Below are positions 12,401 to 25,900 of a DNA stretch of 64,000 nt, piece by piece. The position numbers were made by a program, and so were the translations under genes. The stretch comes from Tubulanus polymorphus (taxonomy: Eukaryota; Nemertea; Palaeonemertea; Tubulaniformes; Tubulanidae), in contig NC_134028.1 of assembly GCF_964204645.1 (NCBI RefSeq), positions 1,302,001-1,366,000 on the forward strand, written 5' to 3'. Positions within the stretch are counted from its first letter, which is position 1. Each line of letters begins with the position of its first letter. The notes below the pieces were generated by a model. It was not told the origin of the DNA. It was given only the letters and a program-made list of their open reading frames with translations, and searched no databases.

Positions 12401-15400
12401 TCTTAATCGATATAAGTACTAGTTCCCAGCGCAGTATGAAGATGGCAGCACCTTCCAGAATAGAAATGACTAAGATGAATCAGCGAAGTGACTCAAATAG
12501 ATTAATGAGATTTTATACCAGTACAGCTCTCTCTATCCACGTATACAATCCAGGGTATACTTCCACATCGAGTCACTGCAGAATTGAATCCAAATATATA
12601 TCAGTCAACAACAATCTTTTATTATTGTATTTTATGCGTAATAATTTCAGGAAAAGTGTTGCAACAATAACAATGTTCGGTCGGGGGCCGACTTACAGAA
12701 CTACTACAAATCGGTATGACATACTATATACATATCATACATTAGTCAACACAGTCAACTCTTATATAATAAAACAGTTTAATATGTCTCTTATATTGAC
12801 ACAACACACGCTGAGAGTAGAGAGTCCTCGGGAGAGTTGTCAACGTTCATTCAGTACAACCGACCTGACAGTTAACCCTACCCCAATATCACACACACAT
12901 ACAGGGCTTATTGACGAACAGTATTATAAATACAACTCGTAAACAATAAACAAAAACAATCTCGATGTAACTAAGAACTCGATCCTATTCACAAAGTACG
13001 ACAGATTTAAATATAGCTTCCAATCCGCAGTAAATAGGAGTAGTTTGACCGTCTATAGCAGGTGGTGTGCCCGGGGTTAAAAATAGGGTTTCCCCATAAC
13101 GCCCCATACCCATATGAATAAAAAACAAATCTATTCAAATTTGAAAACGACAAATGTTGACACTGAATTCACCAGCACGATTCATATTCAAATGGTAGCA
13201 AATTTGAAAATCAGATTGTCGCATGTACATACAGAATACAACGTGCTCGGTGGCCTGCTCGGTCGGTCGTCAGCTCGGTCGGTCGTCAGCTCGCTCGGTC
13301 GCTGTTTCTTATGAGTCATTCTATATAGAGATAGAGACTATTGAAACAACTCAGTCAAATGTGTTGCCATCGAAAATGTGAATTCCCACAAAAACATAAA
13401 TGAAATTCAGTGGGCGATTTATACAAGTATCAATAGCATTAATCTGTAGAAAACACCCGAGGGTCTTTAGGAATCCGTATAACTAAAATACTCAAACACG
13501 AATCAACCTTATAAACAACTTTATATAAAGCCATTTCTAGATCAATCTTTTCAGATTGTTTTTTCAACGTGTTTACGACGGCGGTTCACCGGCAGTAGCA
13601 ACGAACCACGAAGCCATTTCATCAATTATACGTAATTATTATTAATAACTAGTAAAAAGCATTGACCCCCTGAGGAGACATTACAGTACGAGCAGTTCGA
13701 TGGGGGATACCATCGCCGTGTGTGGGGTCGATAGTGAAATAAACTGTAGCTCGTATATGCTAGAAGTAGAGTAAATAACTCTGGTTTGATAAAAAGTCAT
13801 GTCAGTAAGAAATGAAAGTACAAGTAACGTGTCCTCGGTAATTCAGGTGCAAATACTGTACTTTCTGAAAGGGAATCAATCATTCATTTATTACGTACGC
13901 TTAAAATGTGAATTTTTCAGCCACCCCCCTCAGTCACGTTTTTAAACAAAATCTACCATTTTTTAAACATCCAAAACGATACATGATAAAGAATTACCCC
14001 ACCGTCAGTTTGATAAGTTCTTTCTACAGTAAAGCCTGTTTAAGTCAGACGTTTTCGGGACAGGGAATCTAAAAATCTGACTTTGTGAACCAGTATAAGC
14101 CTAATCTGACTTCTAAGAAAATCGGACTTCAAATGTGCTCGATTGCATCAACTTTACTCTTGAGACCAGTTTTAAAGTGATATCTTAATCGATCATAGAT
14201 ATGAAATTTCTCAATATGCATACCGGTATGTGTAATACATGTTTGAGACTAGTTTATACTTTAGTGGCGGCAGTCGGATTGAGTTCATTAGCCTTCAGGC
14301 TCCACGATTTGATATCGAGATCGAAGCACTTGATTGAAGTACCCCGATTCAAGCGCCGTACAGCTCTTGTTCTGTAAGATGATAATTATACAATCATAAT
14401 TGAACATAAATCTATTTACTGATTTCACAGTGGAGTTGGTAAAGGTTGAATTACGAGTTGGCTCCACGAGGATGTAACCGTTAATAAAGAGTTTCTATCT
14501 TATATCTGAAGCATCGATAACCAGAATTATTGCTTTAATAAACACAAAACGATCGATTCTGTGATAGATATTTCCTGAAATATTTGTGTGAAATATTGCA
14601 CCTACCGCACTTAAACACAGAAACTATGAGTTATGCATTTAATAACAATTTTACAGTTGTTTTTTTTACCCTACAGCAAATATTAGACAAGTTTCCATAC
14701 AACATTCCTAGATTGAAATTGTACGCTAAGATACGTTAAAAACTCTACTGGTAAAAACTTGCTTTCAATTTCAAAAACCTCAAGTTTCAAAATGTTCAGA
14801 ACATTAAGCGACCAATTCAACAGGTGAATTGAAGATACAGGCTCTAATGGGGCTTTTCAAGGAGGCAGGCATCATTTCTTAAAGGTTTGTAGCGTATTGG
14901 CATATAGACCTAATCGCTTTAGTGGTGATGATGTCATAGTGGATTTATGGAAGAAGCCATCTTTTCTAGAAGGGTCTATAGTAGGTGTATCTTATTTTAG
15001 TGCATCATCTCTTTAATCGAGTCAAGGATAAGCAGTAAATCTGGTTGAAATAGAACTGCAGCACCGGTGCTATCAGTGCTGGTACTGGTTAGAACACTGG
15101 AATCATTTTTATTACACTTAGAAATAGATGTGTGTACAGCGAGCGGGCGTGTACAGTATTGGTGTGTGATAAAGTGTGATAACGGTACAACTGCAGCTGC
15201 TGATCCATGCAGAAAATCTACCCCTAATCTGACGAGCAGTTTGAGCAGTTTTTAGCTACGCTCTATTGCTCACATCTCCTTCGTTCAGTAAGCTGAAGAA
15301 ATAGTATATTTTGACTAGTGGCAGCTGTGTTTGATCCGACATCCCGGGAATATTAACACATTCTGACTAATACAACATCAAATCCTGCAGGATCTATAGA

Positions 15401-15920
15401 ACTATATTTCAAATCCCGCCCAAACTAGAAACTGAAGCCTAAAGGGGACTATCTGGATATCTGTTCTAAAATAAACGCTTATTGCAATCATCCTGATTAA
15501 ATGTTGAAACACTTCATCCGTGTTGTGTAACAGAAAATCCCAGACCAAGAATTTAAAACGGTCCAAAACGTTTCTTCGCCACAGAAGTCTATTCAACGTT
15601 TCGACTTTTTTCCTAATACCGGTAAATCATCTTCAGGAATACGAGCATCTGTGACAAAATCATGATATGAAGATTAGGATATAGGCCTAGTCGAAATGTT
15701 GTAATAACCTACTGGTTCCAGGAAAAATATCGGACTTCATTTTTCATTCTTAGGGCGGGATTTTCACATAAACGACTTCAAATTATTTTTGATCAGCTTC
15801 ACCGAATTGTGGGAAGCTGCTCCGGTTATTTCTCAATCATTGCTACGAGAGATTTTTACGGGCGGATGATGATCTGCCCACAGCTGCTGCTCACAACACG
15901 AGAGCAGAGGAAAAACACCT
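12401..15920. other. no gene recognised
   Basis: Includes a small tandem repetition of TCGGTCGGTCGTCAGC at 13257-13306 and a sequence at 14034-14130 starting CAGTAAAGCCTGTTTAAGTC, which resembles the terminus of Tigger/pogo-type elements; I could not find a matching opposite end. The open frames at 12436-12942 and 13114-13314 lack splice or promoter support. Confidence 0.4.
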
Positions 15921-15998
15921 TATAAATAGGATAAAAACAAACAACTCTCGGTGAACTTTTAACAAGCTAAAACTCGTCAACATGGACTTCTACAAGAG
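15921..15998 (+). promoter_or_regulatory. TATA-type promoter with short first exon
   Basis: TATAAATAG at about 15921-15929 is followed some 50 bp later by GTCAACATGGAC, a good start context, at about 15980. The reading MDFYK runs into AAGAGTAGG, a possible splice donor. The spacing is right for a TATA box, a short 5' UTR and a mini first exon. I found no following exon before the transposon at 17.4 kb, so a split across the insertion or a chance match are both possible. Confidence 0.3.
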
Positions 15999-16199
15999 TA
16001 GGAAATGTGTAATACAGAAACATTATGCATATATGATTATTATTGAGAAATAGAAATCATAGTAAGAGTCTTAGTACACTGTGCACACGCATAGAGAGAG
16101 TGGTAGAACTTGTTTACTGATCATCTCAGAAATAAAAATAGATTGTTCTTCACGTTGATTAGACTCTTCAGTACATACGCTTCTAGCAATATCACCCAC

Positions 16200-16590
16200 A
16201 GCTGCACCAGCGCGGACTGCAGCTAGCAGCTACTACTATATGCACCGCAGCACCAGTCCGGACTGCAGCTACTGCTGTAGGCCTACATAACTGCACCAGT
16301 CCAGACAACAGCTAGGCCCTACTGCTGTATGTACTGCACCAGTCCGAACTGCAGCTACTGCTGTACGTAACTGCACCAGTCCAGACTGCAGCTAGGCCCT
16401 ACTGCTATATGTATTGCACCAGTCCGGACTGCAGCTACTGCTGTACGTAACTGCACCAGTCCGGACTACAGCTAGGCCCTACTACTGTATGTATTGCACC
16501 AGTCCGGACTGCAGCTACTGCTGTATGTACCACACCAGCGCCGACTGCAGCTACTGCACCAGTTCAGACTGCAGCTACTGCTGTAGTATC
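16200..16590. repeat. CTGCACCAGTCCGGACTGCAG tandem repeat
   Basis: About ten units of 35-45 bp share the core CACCAGTCCGGACTGCAGCT. Two alternating variants (ACTGCTGTACGTAA and AGGCCCTACTGCTGTATGTA tails) make an approximately 80-bp dimer. Each core is a near-palindrome (CTGCAC..., CAGTCCGGACTG), so single strands can fold into hairpins. Confidence 0.85.
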
Positions 16591-17412
16591 ATCAGACTCA
16601 GCAAAGGTGTGGAATCAAATAACATCAGGATCTGCGCTATAATCAATCAAAAATTCATTCAAACCATAGGGGCCGACAGGCCTTCCGCTACCAGTATTCA
16701 GATTTAGTGGATCCTGGCACTAGAATCAACATTAGGCTACCCTCTCTGTAAATTCTACCACAGTTGGAATTCAAACCTGACGACATCGTGAGACCATGGC
16801 ACCAGTGCCCATAATGATATCAGACCTTGTCCCTACACACTGATGGCCTGTAAACCCTTAAAACTAGGCAAACCAGCCATATATACGATAGCCTGCTTTC
16901 CAGTTCAATAATGTCAATGCTGAGGAGACATATATATTGCTATCAGGGGGTTAAAATTGTATTATCAGTATCAGGCAACCGAATGAAGCCACCAGGTTCA
17001 GTTAGCAACTTAAGTGTCAAATAGATCTGGATCTGGTGTTTCACCACTTTAGACTTTGATGAAATGATACTGATTCACAAAATTACATTCATACATTAAC
17101 GTTTGATGCTCAAAAACAATACGTTGTTAATTAAATCTTACACTTTATGAGAACTAATCCGAAATATCATAGCAGCAGCAGACTAACTGAAGCGTCAGTA
17201 AAATCGCAGGAGATGAGGACTGCCTGCTCGCCATCTTGATTTAACCAGCACCGTTCAGTTCACTTGACCCAGTTTACCATAATTGGCAAAAAAAGTAATT
17301 TATACAGAGTTGATTGTAATTCGAGAAAAGAACACGGCTAGAAATTGATTGAAGAAATATAAAATCCGTTGGTAATCCTGGTCAGGCAGGGAGTTTATTG
17401 ACGTGTTCACTC
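16591..17412. other. no gene recognised
   Basis: Left flank of the transposon. No exon, repeat array or RNA gene could be supported. Confidence 0.45.
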
Positions 17413-17420
17413 CGCTATAC
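17413..17420. other. left target-site duplication (8 bp)
   Basis: CGCTATAC, identical to 33792-33799. The bases on either side differ between the two sites, so the match is exactly 8 bp. The distance from each copy to the first conserved terminal base is the same at both ends. Confidence 0.9.
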
Positions 17421-17442
17421 GAGTTGCATATGAGCTATCCAC

Positions 17443-17490
17443 GTTCCCGTCTCGACCCGTTACTGTCTCGACCCGTTCCCGTCCCGACCC
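17443..17490 (+). repeat. three 16-bp terminal core repeats, left
   Basis: GTTCCCGTCTCGACCC, GTTACTGTCTCGACCC and GTTCCCGTCCCGACCC lie end to end. The first is identical to the core found in nearly every 59-bp unit of the internal arrays. The same trio, in inverted order, is at 33722-33769 and equally far from the element end. I infer transposase binding sites. Confidence 0.85.
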
Positions 17491-18058
17491 TACCGTACAA
17501 TAGCGCCACCGCAGTCGATAATTTGAACTAAAACACTTCGGCGCGTATCGGATTCGTTTTTCGCATGTTATAAATGGTTGAAGAACGATCAGTGAAACAT
17601 ACCAACAATTTTAAAAAGTCAATTAGATTTTATAAAACTTTTCATTAAAAAGATCGAATGAAGAAAACGCCTCCAATGTCAACAGAGGTAAAAATTCAAG
17701 ATGCGAAGTTAGCAATTTCCAGTCGAGATTTCCTCCCAGAATATTACTGAAGTGGGTTTAAACTGTTTTCAAATGTAATGTTGAATAAATCATACGAGTT
17801 TAATTATTTTGGTTTCAAGTTTCAAATGATATCAACTTTCGGCTTCAAATCTCTCAAAACTCAGTTCTAAAAATGACCCCTCTCGGCCGGGGGCATTTTG
17901 TTTAGGGTACATTTTATTTTGCCATTAATCAGTTCGAATTCATCAAATTTATGAAGAAAATTAATGTATGAATTTTGCAAAAAAATAAAGATGATTGTTA
18001 AATTTATAACGCGTTGTCTTTCTCTACCAGATCCCGTCGGTCTTTCTCCGATGGACAT

Positions 18059-19554
18059 GTTCCGGTCTCGACCCGTCACCTGTCTCTACTCTCTAGACAG
18101 TCCCGTGGACGCTATGTTCCCGTCTCGACCCCTCACATCTGTCTCTACTCTCTACACAGTCCCGCGGACACTATGTTCCCGTCTCGACCCTTCAAATCTG
18201 TCTCTACTCTCTACACAGTCCCGTGGACACTATGTTCCCGTCTCGACCCTTCACATCTATCTCTACTCTCTACACAGTCCCGTGGACACTATGTTCCCGT
18301 CTCGACCCTTCAAATCTGTCTCTACTCTCTACACAGTCCCGCGGACACTATGTTCCCGTCTCGACCCTTCAAATCTGTCTCTACTCTCTACACAGTCCCG
18401 TGGACGCTATGTTCCCGTCTCGACCCTTCACATCTGTCTCTACTCTCTACACAGTCCCGTGGACCCTATGTTCCCGTCTCGACCCTTCAAAACTGTCTCT
18501 ACTCTCTACACAGTCCCGTGGACCCTATGTTCCCGTCTCGACCCCTCACATCTGTCTCTACTCTCTACACAGTCCCGCGGACACTATGTTCCTGTCTCGA
18601 CCCTTCAAATCTGTCTCTACTCTCTACACAGTCCCGTGGACCCTATGTTCCCGTCTCGACCCCTCACATCTGTCTCTACTCTCTACACAGTCCCGTGGAC
18701 CCTATGTTACTGTCTCGACCCTTCACATCTATCTCTACTCTCTACACAGTCCCGTGGACGCAATGTTCCCGTCTCGACCCTTCAAAACTGTCTCTACCCT
18801 CTACACAGTCCCGCGGACACTATGTTCCTGTCTCGACCCTTCAAATCTGTCTCTTCCCTCTACACAGTCCCGCGGACACTATGTTCCCGTCTCGACCCTT
18901 CAAATCTGTCTCTACTCTCTACACAGTCCCGCGGACACTATGTTCCCGTCTCGACCCTTCAAATCTGTCTCTACTCTCTACACAGTCCCGCGGACACTAT
19001 GTTCCCGTCTCGACCCTTCAAATCTGTCTCTACTCTCTACACAGTCCCGCGGACACTATGTTCCCGTCTCGACCCTTCAAATCTGTCTCTACTCTCTACA
19101 CAGTGCCGCGGACACTATGTTCCTGTCTCGACCCTTCGAATCTGTCTCTACCCTCTACACAGTCCCGTGGACCCTATGTTCCCGTCTCGACCCTTCAAAA
19201 CTGTCTCTACTCTCTCAACAGTCCCGTGGACGCTATGTTCCCGTCTCGACCCTTCAAACCTGTCTCTACTCTCTCAACAGTCCCGTGGACCCTATGTTCC
19301 CGTCTCGACCCTTCAAAACTGTCTCTACTCTTTCAACAGTCCCTTGGACGCTATGTTCCCGTCTCGACCCTTCAAATCTGTCTCTACTCTCTACACAGTC
19401 CCGTGGACCCTATGTTCCCGTCTCGACCCTTCAAATCTGTCTCTACTCTCTACACAGTCCCGCGGACGCTATGTTCCCGTCTCGACCCTTCAAATCTGTC
19501 TCTTCTCTCTACACAGTCTCATGGATATGTTCGTGTCTAGAGCCTTCACATCCG
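18059..19554 (+). repeat. left 59-bp satellite array (about 25 units)
   Basis: The unit begins GTTCCCGTCTCGACCCTTCA and continues through CTGTCTCTACTCTCTACACA to CAGTCCCGYGGACNCTAT; the period is 59 bp. Units differ at a few recurrent positions: TTCAAA/TTCACA, CGCGG/CGTGG, ACACT/ACGCT/ACCCT, CTACAC/CTCAAC. The last unit (19501-19554) is degenerate. The strand shown has no stop codons in any frame for most of its length, which explains the long overlapping open frames here. Confidence 0.95.
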
Positions 19555-19666
19555 TTTGAAGACAGTTTGTGGGACACCCTGACATATCTAATCGGTTTGT
19601 AATATTTCCAGTCAGTGGGACGAACCTTTTTAAAAAATGGAAATGAATATTACAGGTGGTCAAATA

Positions 19667-19672
19667 TTTATT
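19667..19672 (-). terminator. poly(A) signal of the transposase gene
   Basis: AATAAA on the minus strand, 242 bp beyond the stop codon and just inside the left array. It is the first such hexamer after the stop. Confidence 0.5.
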
Positions 19673-19913
19673 GATTAAAATCATGAAAAATCTACAAAAT
19701 CGATGCTGACATGCTGAATACTGATACATCTACACATAAGGCAAATTTCTACAAATTTAGTGCAATTCTCAGGAATACGTATGTACTAAACACATTAACA
19801 TGCAAACTCATTAAAATGAACGCAAGGAACCAAATTATTACAACCGACAGTTGTCATATTGGCCGAAATTCTAGGTTTTTGATAACCAATAAATCGGTAT
19901 ATCAGAAGTATAA

Positions 19914-22900
19914 CTAGGCTCCACTGTTTCTTGGCTGAATCCCGTGGTCTTCAATACGAAAGGCTTTCATTCTCATCTGAATTTCTTTATCATTTCTGCC
20001 TGTTGTAGCCCGACAAATCGTGAATGACAAATCATAACTTATATCGAAATATCTTGATACAAGATAACACACAGCCTCCATCTTTATGGCTTCAATAAAC
20101 CTGTGTCCACTAAAAATGTAACGACATGAAAAAACTGTTGATTATAGTATATGCATGAAACGCATACTGTAAGAGCAAGTGAGGTTTTACGTATGGGACT
20201 CGACCTTACCTTATCCAGTCTTTCAGAATGTACGATATGATTTTATTCGGTGCCATAAATGGAATGCGTACCGGTGGGTACTGTATATACATACTTAAAA
20301 AAAGGAAATTAAAATAGCAACAAATCATTGATATCGAATCATGATAGTGATCTTTTGTGATGGTGCAGCGAATCATATTCTTGGTGATCCGTACCTTGGG
20401 TGTAGATAAATCTTTTTGCATATTGCTTGCGTGGCCCAAACATAGATGAAGTTAAGAGCACTTCGACGAATAACCATTACACCGTGTCCTTTGCTTGATA
20501 GTGGTTCAGGACGTATATATTTTTGGACAAGCCTGGAAAATAATAAAATATTATTATTCGAATTCAAAGTGGGCCTATACAAAATGTCGTGTGCGATGTA
20601 ACTTTGACTTTACTTTATAAGGAAACATTAGTATGTAAATTAATAAAATTAGTGATAAATTTGTGTAATAAGCATCACAGAATTATCAAAACTTAGCGAA
20701 TATTTGATATTTTCGGATGGTTTTCAGCATGTACAAGTACTGCCGTACCGTACATATAATATGCTTTCATCTTAAGAGCAATTAAAAGTCACAATTGCAA
20801 GCAGAATATAAATCAAAGCTTACAAACACTGTTCTTGAGTCAATGTATTTGTTATATATCGGTTGAGGTCATCAAGCTGTAAAAAATGAAAATACTGTAC
20901 ATCAAAATAGATTCACATGGGCACATTTACAATCAATCCGTCGTTGGCAAGATTAAGCTGAAAGCCACCAAGGCTCTTTTGCCTTTTAGGATATATATGA
21001 AACTGACGTGAGATCTATTTGTTACTTGAATAGCATGCTTTACGCAAGTTGAAAATAAAATTCTTACAATTGCGCGCCGTTTTTCCAATAAATACTTGAG
21101 AGGGACTTGGCGACCATCATCGTTTTCTGAAGTGTCTGGTTCAATTTTCTGAAAGCACGCCCCACAGATCATGTAGTCAGGAAACCTTAAAAAATACATA
21201 TATTTTCACATGGGGTGGTGAGTGATAAAGTTTTGCTCACTAACTCTCATATCCTACACCCACCTTATCTCAAGTTCTTTGCAACAGATACATTTTTTCT
21301 CATTTCCATCTTTAAACAATGCATCCTAAAATTCGATATTATTCAAGACATAGCAAAAAGCAAACAGATTCAACTGGCACTGAAATCTGTTTTGCGAGGC
21401 CCATCGAATAAAATCAACAAGAACACAAAAGCCGATTAGTCCAAAAAAAAACTTGAATTACCTCCCATGTTCTTCGCAACTTCTCAATTTGGCACATGGG
21501 ACAACGGTAAGAATAATTGAACGTGTAGTCATCCGAATTTCCACCTATACACTCTGGGTGTATGGCCCAGTTGCAATTAAATCCATTGCAAACTATCACT
21601 TTCTTACTACAAAAACAAAAAGATTTTTGGTGTCCTTTACAAACCCACCATACCTGATGGGAGCGAAGTTTTAACTGAATGCGAAACTCACCATTTATTT
21701 GAACAGAAACAAAAGATCTTCCGTTTTCCACCTAACTCACTAACATCTTTTAATCTGCAAACTGGAACCTAAAACAAAGTGTGCCATTTTTCATTTATCA
21801 TGGACTTAACACAACATTAACGCATATATTGTAAATAACAAACCTGACGAGCTCTTGTTACTGCAAGCCCCCGAATTGTTTTCTAAAATATTGGATATCA
21901 AATTTTGATTGATGCAAGGCATAAATAATCAATCACTTCGAAATAGAAGATTCACTACATAGATCCTTTTCGACGTTTGATACAAAAATACAATAATCTA
22001 GGATAAGCTGCAAAGGTAAATACGTATAAAAGTATGATTTATAGGAGATCCAGTTACAGGGTTTCCAGTTAAAATTTGATTCTAGACTTAATACAATTCA
22101 AATCAACTAAAGGGCTAAATAACTGTGGAACCGGTCATTTGTTTTTTCCAAGTACCATTCTTTTACTGCTGATACATTTCTCACAAGTGAAACCAATTCG
22201 TTCTGCCTCCTGTTGCGACAAGTCACCAAGTCCTATACATACAGGATGGTACCACTCAACGCACCTTTCGCATGCGATGTATAAGCTACAAAATATCAAA
22301 TATCTAATGTAATTCGGAATTATAATAATCTTATTAGAGCTATGTATGTAATCATGATACACTAACCCTCCTGTATCGATTTTTTTACAAATACAATATT
22401 TCGCAGCTGACTGTGGCAATTCATAGAAAAAACTGCTGCGTCGTCTTGTCTGAAAAAGTGCATTTGATATTTTCAATTATCTGCATTCTACGTTAAACTA
22501 AACTTCTTCAATCTGCTACCACCGGTACCATACCTTCTTTGGATTTTCTCGGAGCTTCACCGTGGTTCTCGTTTCCAAGACCTGTCTTTGCTATAAAAAA
22601 GTGACATGACATACAATTTTTAACGAGCACAAAGACACCATTCCTTAATTTTGATACATATCAGGAATGCATGAAAAAAATACTTGTAGAGAATGCACCT
22701 CAAAAAAAAGTTCATCGCGCGTAGACATTTCTGGTGTTGGGTCATTCACCTATAAATCAAAGAGATCACATGAAATTAGTGAAACCTACATGCTGTTTGA
22801 ATATGGCTCAGATAACTAAGATATACCTCATATATTATATTTTCCTCGCCTATTTGCTGTTCGCGTTCATCGCGAGTAGACATTTCTGGTGTTGGGTCAT

Positions 22901-25900
22901 TCAGCTATAAATATAAAAGTAAGTAGAAACTGTAAATTAGTAAAACTTTATCCTCACATTTTCAACTAATGTTGTTACTTCATATTTTCATATGGCCTAC
23001 CTCTAATGATGTTGCTGGGCAAGAGGCATTGGTCACAGAATATATAGCTCCATTGCTGCTTTGATTTTTCAGATAATCTAGTCCTCGGAAGAGATCAAGA
23101 TCGATAGGCAGGGGCTGACTGGAGTCAATCAGACGGAAAGTATTGTCATTAAACTCCAGTACCAACCAGTGGTCTGTATCACTGGGCTTAATAATCATCT
23201 TTCTTTTCAAGGATGTTTGCAAAAATGCACTTGTCAACAGTTCAGTCAATTCTTCATAGGTCCTTGAGTTTTTTACACCTGATACAATGTTCAGAACTTG
23301 AAACCCACGTTGCTCTAGACATTCCATGATCACATCCATCGAATAAAATCCCTCTCTATCCCTCAGGGCAGATATCATGCAGGTTGGGCCAATTCCTGGA
23401 TTTTGCAACTGCCTAATCCACATTTCGTCTGATACACGATCCATATCATATACTGAAACACTGAACGAGCCATCTTCATCTGATCCAATCGCATTATTGA
23501 CCGCACAGAGTCCGCAGTAGTTGGTGGATCCTTGGATCTGCATAAAATCTCCTCGTTGAGTTTTCACTGATTTCACTTCAGCATGTCTGTTTGGTAATGC
23601 TGTTTGACCAATAACTTGAGCCGCGTATCTGAGGTTGCTGTGGGCTGCAAGCAGTTCATCACCATTTAGATTATCGAAGTCAAGGTTTCGGAAAATATCA
23701 CTGACATCCGAATTTAGAACTGCACGTAGATATGATGTACATTCGCTTCTCTGTCGATCACTATTATGACTGACTTTGGGTACAAAGGAAGACGATGTAG
23801 TATTTTCTGTATGACGTGAAATATTTGGAACAGAATTCGATGAGTTCGGGAAACTTTCGTTGCCGTGGAGAGAAGCATCGAGTCCACGCGTCATATCGCG
23901 AACAAACGCCCGTCCAAACTGATCTCGATCAAGCATGTCATTGCCTAGGTTTTCTCTAAGTTTATTTACGAGGGCATTGTTTATTTCTTCATTTCTCAAG
24001 TGCGAAGCGAGCCGGAAAACAAACATGTGAGTCGCCGGATTCATATTGTTGAGGAAATGAAGATTCTTTTTTCGGTTACTGAATTCCTGCTCAACCCGCT
24101 GACTGTCAATTAAACCTCCAACATTATCCAAAAGAGATATCCTCCGTAAAATCTCAACAGGACTCTTACAGTTTTCTTGATGAAACCAATCGTACAGGAT
24201 GTAGTGGTGAGATGAACGTGTTATTGGATGATCCTCATTTCCTATAGGTTCTGTGTTTGGTTCATAAATATATTTCAAGAATGTGGCCTCAAACGTGATT
24301 TGTCTTGTCTTTGCTTGCGCAATATTTTCATCGGAACTCTCTGCTAATCGACCATCGTGGGGTCGATACATATCACCATATCTGGAATTGGCAAACCTCG
24401 CCACAAGGTGAGCACTGTCACAGATAGATATTGTTGGTCGATGTTTCAGTGATCTCTCCAAGTCAACGTAGTCGCGAGGACTTTCACCCCGAAAATTGTT
24501 CTTTATGCAATATGTTACACCGTGGTCGCAACATCCAACTGCCCAGCCACCTTTCAGAAAAAAAAAACGCAAAATAATGCTATGTTTATGCGATTTTTGC
24601 GATGACAATGCGCGCGAGTGCGCGGTGTGTTCCTTACCGGTATGGCCAAAAATATCTTCATATAGGCTGTCGAACTTTGACCGAGACATCGACATACTTC
24701 TGAGGCGTAGAATCATGTCATTCGTAGACCCCTTGGAATCTACTTTCGCCTTCTTACAAAACTTTCTGATTTCCTTTACCTGCATCACAATGCGATTTAT
24801 ATAACGTATAGGACCTACCATTGTGTTAGTACTGACTAGTACATCATTTTACTTTCACAAAAGTGGAAGGTTTTACATATGCAATGCATAAAATGTGTAC
24901 CTTCTCATTTTTCAGGAGATGCTCCAAAGTATCAGGATGGATAGGCTCAACTCCTTCAGAACCACTATCTGTCGAGCACTTTTCAAATTCAGTGTTTATC
25001 AGAATTTCTGACTTTCTGGTATATTTCCCAATCCAAGGACTCCAGCATTCAAATGAAGGCCTCACAACATGTTCTACAAAAATTGAATACGTTTATCAAA
25101 AAACTTTTGAAACCGCATTTCACACACATGATCTGCCAGATGAAAATTTTATACATAATTAACATGATGTTGGATTTGAGTTTCTACCTTTATGGCATTT
25201 CGATCCTTTGCTCACTATTTCCTTTTCGATATCATTCCAGAAAGAAACGCAGTCGACTTCCTCGTTCAAAGATACTGGTGGCGCCAAATCTGAAACTGAA
25301 ATAAGAGATAATTCATTCACAGTTCTATCTTATATAGACTAGATATAATGTATATCCCTATGGGAGGGGGTGCGTGTACACCCTCCTAAAATTGCCAAGC
25401 TTCTTTGTGATTTGGGAAAATAAATATTAAGCTGATACCTAAGAAAGTTTAAATTCGTCTCTTGTTCTCTGTATTTCCAAGAATGAGTTAACGTTTTCCG
25501 AGGAGGTTTTTTCGGGGTGTCTCGTAATTATATGATATGCCCTATTTTGGGGGTTCACCCTACCTGAGTCAGACCCTGGATTCCCTTGATCAAACTGAAA
25601 CTAATACACAGAATACACAGAATACGCAGAACAGTCATAGACTCACGGTTGTAACGAAAACAGGCTTTTCGGAATGTATCCCATATCAATATGGGTGGGT
25701 AGTATCCACAGGATATGCAATAGAAGTCATAGCTATGACTTGTCATAGCTTCATAGTGGAGATACCCTTGCTGTAACGAGTTTAAAGGTATTTGCTCTCC
25801 TGATAGAGACGTCAGAATATTAATTGAGGTTTGTATAGCCACGTGATTCTGAAAATACAAGCAAAAATCATAAAATATGTAATTAATAATTAAATGATAA

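Larger units (their letters stand above)
17421..19554 (+). repeat. left terminal inverted repeat
   Basis: It consists of a tip of 22 bp, three 16-bp repeats (17443-17490), about 570 bp of non-repetitive sequence homologous to the right end, and the left 59-bp array. It lacks the 213-bp MITE present in the right copy, and it has an extra segment of about 25 bp just before the array (about 18022-18058). Confidence 0.85.

Noticed and set aside
12436-12942. 168-codon open frame
   Set aside because: Composition is not protein-like, there are no splice signals or family resemblance, and it starts just after a SINE.
17964-19602. Proteins of 459-531 residues in three plus-strand frames
   Set aside because: The same 59-bp satellite in the left terminal repeat, for the same reason.
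21462-21692. Second PHD finger read through without an intron (KSFCFCSKKVIVC)
   Set aside because: Read-through leaves only six residues between the first CxC and the next Cys, too short for a PHD finger, and skips the upstream exon. Using a TTTTTGTAG acceptor at 21607 joins in phase to KIFCFCSNK at 21692 and gives normal spacing.
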